Positions 61,965 to 64,000 of a DNA stretch of 64,000 nt are shown here, piece by piece. The first letter of the stretch is position 1. Every line of letters starts with the position of its first letter. The notes below the pieces were generated by a model that was given only the letters and a program-made list of their open reading frames with translations, searched no databases and had not been told where the DNA came from. The stretch is from Microbulbifer sp. HZ11 (GTDB taxonomy: Bacteria > Pseudomonadota > Gammaproteobacteria > Pseudomonadales > Cellvibrionaceae). The position numbers were made by a program, and so were the translations under genes. Location of the stretch: the NCBI RefSeq assembly GCF_000708675.1, contig NZ_JELR01000002.1:620001-684000 (forward strand), written 5' to 3'.

Positions 61965-62435
61965 TCAGATTTTGCTGATCAGGGAGACCATTTCGAGGGC
62001 GGTCTCGGCGGCTTCGCAGCCTTTGTTGCCGGCTTTGGTACCGGAGCGTTCGATGGCCTGTTCAATGGAGTCTACGGTGAGGACGCCGAAGGTCACAGGA
62101 ATGCCGGTGTTCATGGAGACCTGGGCGAGGCCTTTGGTACATTCGCCGGCGACGTATTCGAAGTGTGGGGTGCCGCCGCGGATGACGGCGCCCAGTGCGA
62201 TTACGGCGTCGAACTTTTTGGTTTCGGCAATCTTCTGCGCGGCGAGCGGGAATTCGAAGGCGCCCGGTGCGTAGTAGATGGTGATGTCTTCTTCTTTGAT
62301 GCCTTTGCGACGCAGGGTATCGAGGGCGCCGTCTTTGAGGCTTTCTACTACGAAGCTGTTCCAGCGGCTTACCAGCAGCGCGTATTTACCGGTGCTGCCT
62401 ACGAAATCCCCTTCGATTACTTTGATATTGCTCAT
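61965..62435 (-). CDS. ribH: 6,7-dimethyl-8-ribityllumazine synthase
   Basis: 156 aa, penultimate enzyme of riboflavin synthesis, forming a 60-subunit or decameric shell. Motifs: [35 protein letters not shown] [60 protein letters not shown] and [11 protein letters not shown]. Separated from ribBA by hairpin repeat copy 5. Confidence 0.97.
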   Translation of the reverse strand: MSNIKVIEGDFVGSTGKYALLVSRWNSFVVESLKDGALDTLRRKGIKEEDITIYYAPGAFEFPLAAQKIAETKKFDAVIALGAVIRGGTPHFEYVAGECTKGLAQVSMNTGIPVTFGVLTVDSIEQAIERSGTKAGNKGCEAAETALEMVSLISKI

Positions 62436-62502
62436 GGTCTTTTCCGTTTTCTGGTAGTTCCCTGCGGGTCCCTTTTCATGCTTCGGGTCCTGGTGCAGTG
62501 GC

Positions 62503-62613
62503 GGTGGAGCACCGGGTATCAGTTTTCAGGACCGCTGTGAACCCATCCCTGGGCGCTGCGGCGCAAACATCCTGTTTGCGACGCTCCTGAAAACTGATAC
62601 CCGGCACTCCACC
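62503..62613. repeat. Stem-variable hairpin repeat, copy 5
   Basis: Between ribBA and ribH, inside the operon. Arms 62503-62531 and 62585-62613 pair (GGTGGAG.ACCGGGTATCAG with CTGATACCCGG.ACTCCACC, plus TTTTCAGGA/TCCTGAAAA). Minus-strand interior: GTCGCAAACAGGATGTTTGC, then CGCCCAGGGATGGGTTCACA. The inner part matches copy 4; the outer arms do not. Confidence 0.85.
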
Positions 62614-62657
62614 TTCAAGTTGTACATTGGTGGTATTACCCACCAGTGTAATTTGTC

Positions 62658-63773
62658 TTAGATTTCTTCCGCGTTCAGATACTCTTCCACTTCCAGATCA
62701 AATCCGGAAATGGCGCTGAATCTAAACGGTGCACTCATCAAGCGCATTTTGCGCACTTTCAGATCTCGCAGAATCTGCGAGCCGGTGCCGACCTGTTTGT
62801 ACACCAGGTCCTGGCTCGGGCGCTGCTGCTTGCCGCTGATCAGCCAGTCGATGCTTTCCTCGATTTCCTCGGTGGTTTCGTTGTGGCAGATCACGACCAC
62901 TACCCCCTTGCCCTCTTCCGCGACTTTTTTCAGGGCGTTGCGGAAGGTCCAGGGTTCGTATTTTTCGTCGCCGCGGCGCAGGGAGAATACGTCGCGCAGG
63001 GTGCTGGCGACGTGGACGCGCACCAGGGTGGGCTCTTCTGGTTGGAAGTCGCCGAGGCTGAACGCGAAGTGGCGTTCACGGCGGGCTTTGTCGAGGTAGG
63101 TGCGCAGTTTGAATTCGCCGAATTCGGTGTGCACATTGCGCTGGTTGACGCACTCGACGGTTTTTTCGTTCAGGGCACGGTAGTTGATCAGGTCGGCGAT
63201 GGTGCCGATCTTGAGGTTGTGCTGCTGGGCGAATTTTTCCAGGTCCGGGCGGCGGGCCATGGTGCCGTCTTCGTTCATGATTTCGACGATGGCGGCGGCC
63301 GGCTCGAAGCCGGCCAAACGTGCGAGGTCGCAGCCGGCTTCTGTGTGGCCGGCGCGGCTCAATACGCCACCGGGCTGGGCTTTGATCGGGAAGATGTGGC
63401 CGGGCTGGACGATGTCGGAAGGCTTGGCATTGCGGGCGACGGCGGCGCGAATGGTGCGGGCGCGGTCGGCGGCGGAGATGCCGGTGGTGACGCCTTCGGC
63501 GGCTTCAATGGAGACGGTGAAGTTGGTGCTGAACTGAGCGCCGTTGTCGCGGGACATGAGCGGCAGGTCGAGCTGCTCGCAGCGGTCGCCGGTCAGGGTC
63601 AGGCAGATCAGGCCGCGGGCGTGGGTGGCCATGAAGTTGATGTCTTCCGGGCGCACCTGCTCGGCGGCGATGACGAGGTCGCCTTCATTCTCGCGATCTT
63701 CGTCATCCATCAGGATAACCATTTTGCCCTGACGGATATCGTCGATCAGTTCTTCAACGCTATTCAGTTCCAT
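62658..63773 (-). CDS. ribBA: 3,4-dihydroxy-2-butanone 4-phosphate synthase with degenerate GTP cyclohydrolase II domain
   Basis: 371 aa. N-terminal RibB domain (1-200) complete: [47 protein letters not shown], and [20 protein letters not shown] with [16 protein letters not shown]-terminal domain (about 210-371) has the cyclohydrolase fold ([20 protein letters not shown]), but the three zinc cysteines are replaced (RVHVAS instead of RIHSEC; RRGDE instead of RCDCG) and the RQEGRG loop is missing. It is therefore a RibB enzyme with an inactive partner domain. Active GTP cyclohydrolase is supplied by the separate ribA. Confidence 0.93.
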   Translation of the reverse strand: MELNSVEELIDDIRQGKMVILMDDEDRENEGDLVIAAEQVRPEDINFMATHARGLICLTLTGDRCEQLDLPLMSRDNGAQFSTNFTVSIEAAEGVTTGISAADRARTIRAAVARNAKPSDIVQPGHIFPIKAQPGGVLSRAGHTEAGCDLARLAGFEPAAAIVEIMNEDGTMARRPDLEKFAQQHNLKIGTIADLINYRALNEKTVECVNQRNVHTEFGEFKLRTYLDKARRERHFAFSLGDFQPEEPTLVRVHVASTLRDVFSLRRGDEKYEPWTFRNALKKVAEEGKGVVVVICHNETTEEIEESIDWLISGKQQRPSQDLVYKQVGTGSQILRDLKVRKMRLMSAPFRFSAISGFDLEVEEYLNAEEI

Positions 63774-63815
63774 AACTCTCTCAATAATGTTGTGGGAGCC
63801 TTCAGGCCCTCTCGT

Positions 63816-64000
63816 TTAGGCCTTGTAAAACCCGTGCTGCGCCAAAAATTCCATGGTCAGCCCTTCGCTCCTGGGCTCGGCGGCGGCATCTCCCAAGAGT
63901 AGCCGTTCCAGGTAGCGCGCTATCAGGTCCACTTCCAGGTTCACCTTGGTACCGGCCTGGTATCCGCCGATCACGGTCTCGGCGATAGTGTGGGGCACGA
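63816..64000 (-). CDS. ribE: Riboflavin synthase alpha subunit, C-terminal end (cut by window edge)
   Basis: Last 61 residues or so: VPHTIAETVIGGYQAGTKVN, LEVDLIARYLERLL, then a short tail (LTMEFLAQHGFYKA). This is the end of the second lumazine-binding repeat. The gene continues beyond 64000. Dismutates two dimethylribityllumazines to riboflavin. No FMN riboswitch lies in the 42-bp gap before ribBA. Confidence 0.92.
   Translation of the reverse strand, partial: VPHTIAETVIGGYQAGTKVNLEVDLIARYLERLLLGDAAAEPRSEGLTMEFLAQHGFYKA

Noticed and set aside
63774..63815. FMN riboswitch before ribBA
   Set aside because: The gap is only 42 bp and has no RFN-element sequence; ribBA follows ribE directly.

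Overview
The window looks like chromosomal DNA of a marine, salt-tolerant, polysaccharide-degrading gammaproteobacterium, most likely of the Microbulbifer/Cellvibrionales type. That placement is inferred from gene content: an ectoine operon with its own aspartokinase and MarR-type regulator, a multi-domain PL7 alginate lyase, an Mrp-type Na+/H+ antiporter operon, xseB-ispA-dxs, and the rib-nusB-thiL-pgpA block. No rRNA, tRNA, CRISPR array, intact insertion sequence or prophage was recognised.

Layout. 1-2.6 kb: 3' end of corA, an unknown gene, and a cytochrome b561/YceI pair. 2.7-10.4 kb: the minus-strand run ectA-ectB-ectC-ask-TPR protein-sodium symporter, with a divergent ectR-like gene and an EctR-like operator between. 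11-21.5 kb: a phospho-signalling locus with an FHA regulator, two membrane Ser/Thr kinases with TPR-type sensor domains, an unknown convergent gene, a roughly 500-nt structured minus-strand RNA candidate, a secreted trypsin-like protease and an FHA membrane protein. 21.5-28 kb: hisC, mepA, ddl, an HNH endonuclease and a membrane-anchored PQQ-type dehydrogenase with cytochrome c. 28.1-33.7 kb: a RegA/RegB-type redox two-component system behind a PepSY protein and a TonB receptor. 33.9-46 kb: xseB-ispA and dxs, normally adjacent, separated by a Rap1a-like gene and a nine-gene mnh/mrp operon. 46.4-51 kb: a DUF885 peptidase and the alginate lyase. 51.6-56.6 kb: PepSY protein, TonB receptor and an OmpR/EnvZ-type pair. 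56.7-64 kb: rsgA, then ribA, an aspartic protease, pgpA, thiL, nusB, ribH, ribBA and the end of ribE, all on the minus strand.

Functional links. Ectoine synthesis, the symporter and the Mrp antiporter fit a salt- and alkali-stress lifestyle. ispA and dxs belong to isoprenoid synthesis; ribA/ribBA/ribH/ribE make riboflavin; mepA and ddl act on peptidoglycan. The two TonB-PepSY-two-component clusters look like metal or siderophore uptake modules with their own regulation.

Most unusual items: (i) a family of five, probably six, large intergenic hairpins whose outer stems differ in sequence but stay self-complementary around a conserved GGATGGGTT core; (ii) the structured RNA candidate at 18.1-18.6 kb, with two hairpin loops carrying the same palindromic CCUAGG, a strong terminator and an upstream array of four 10-bp direct repeats; (iii) the FHA/kinase/protease locus, whose second kinase has a compositionally distinct sensor half.
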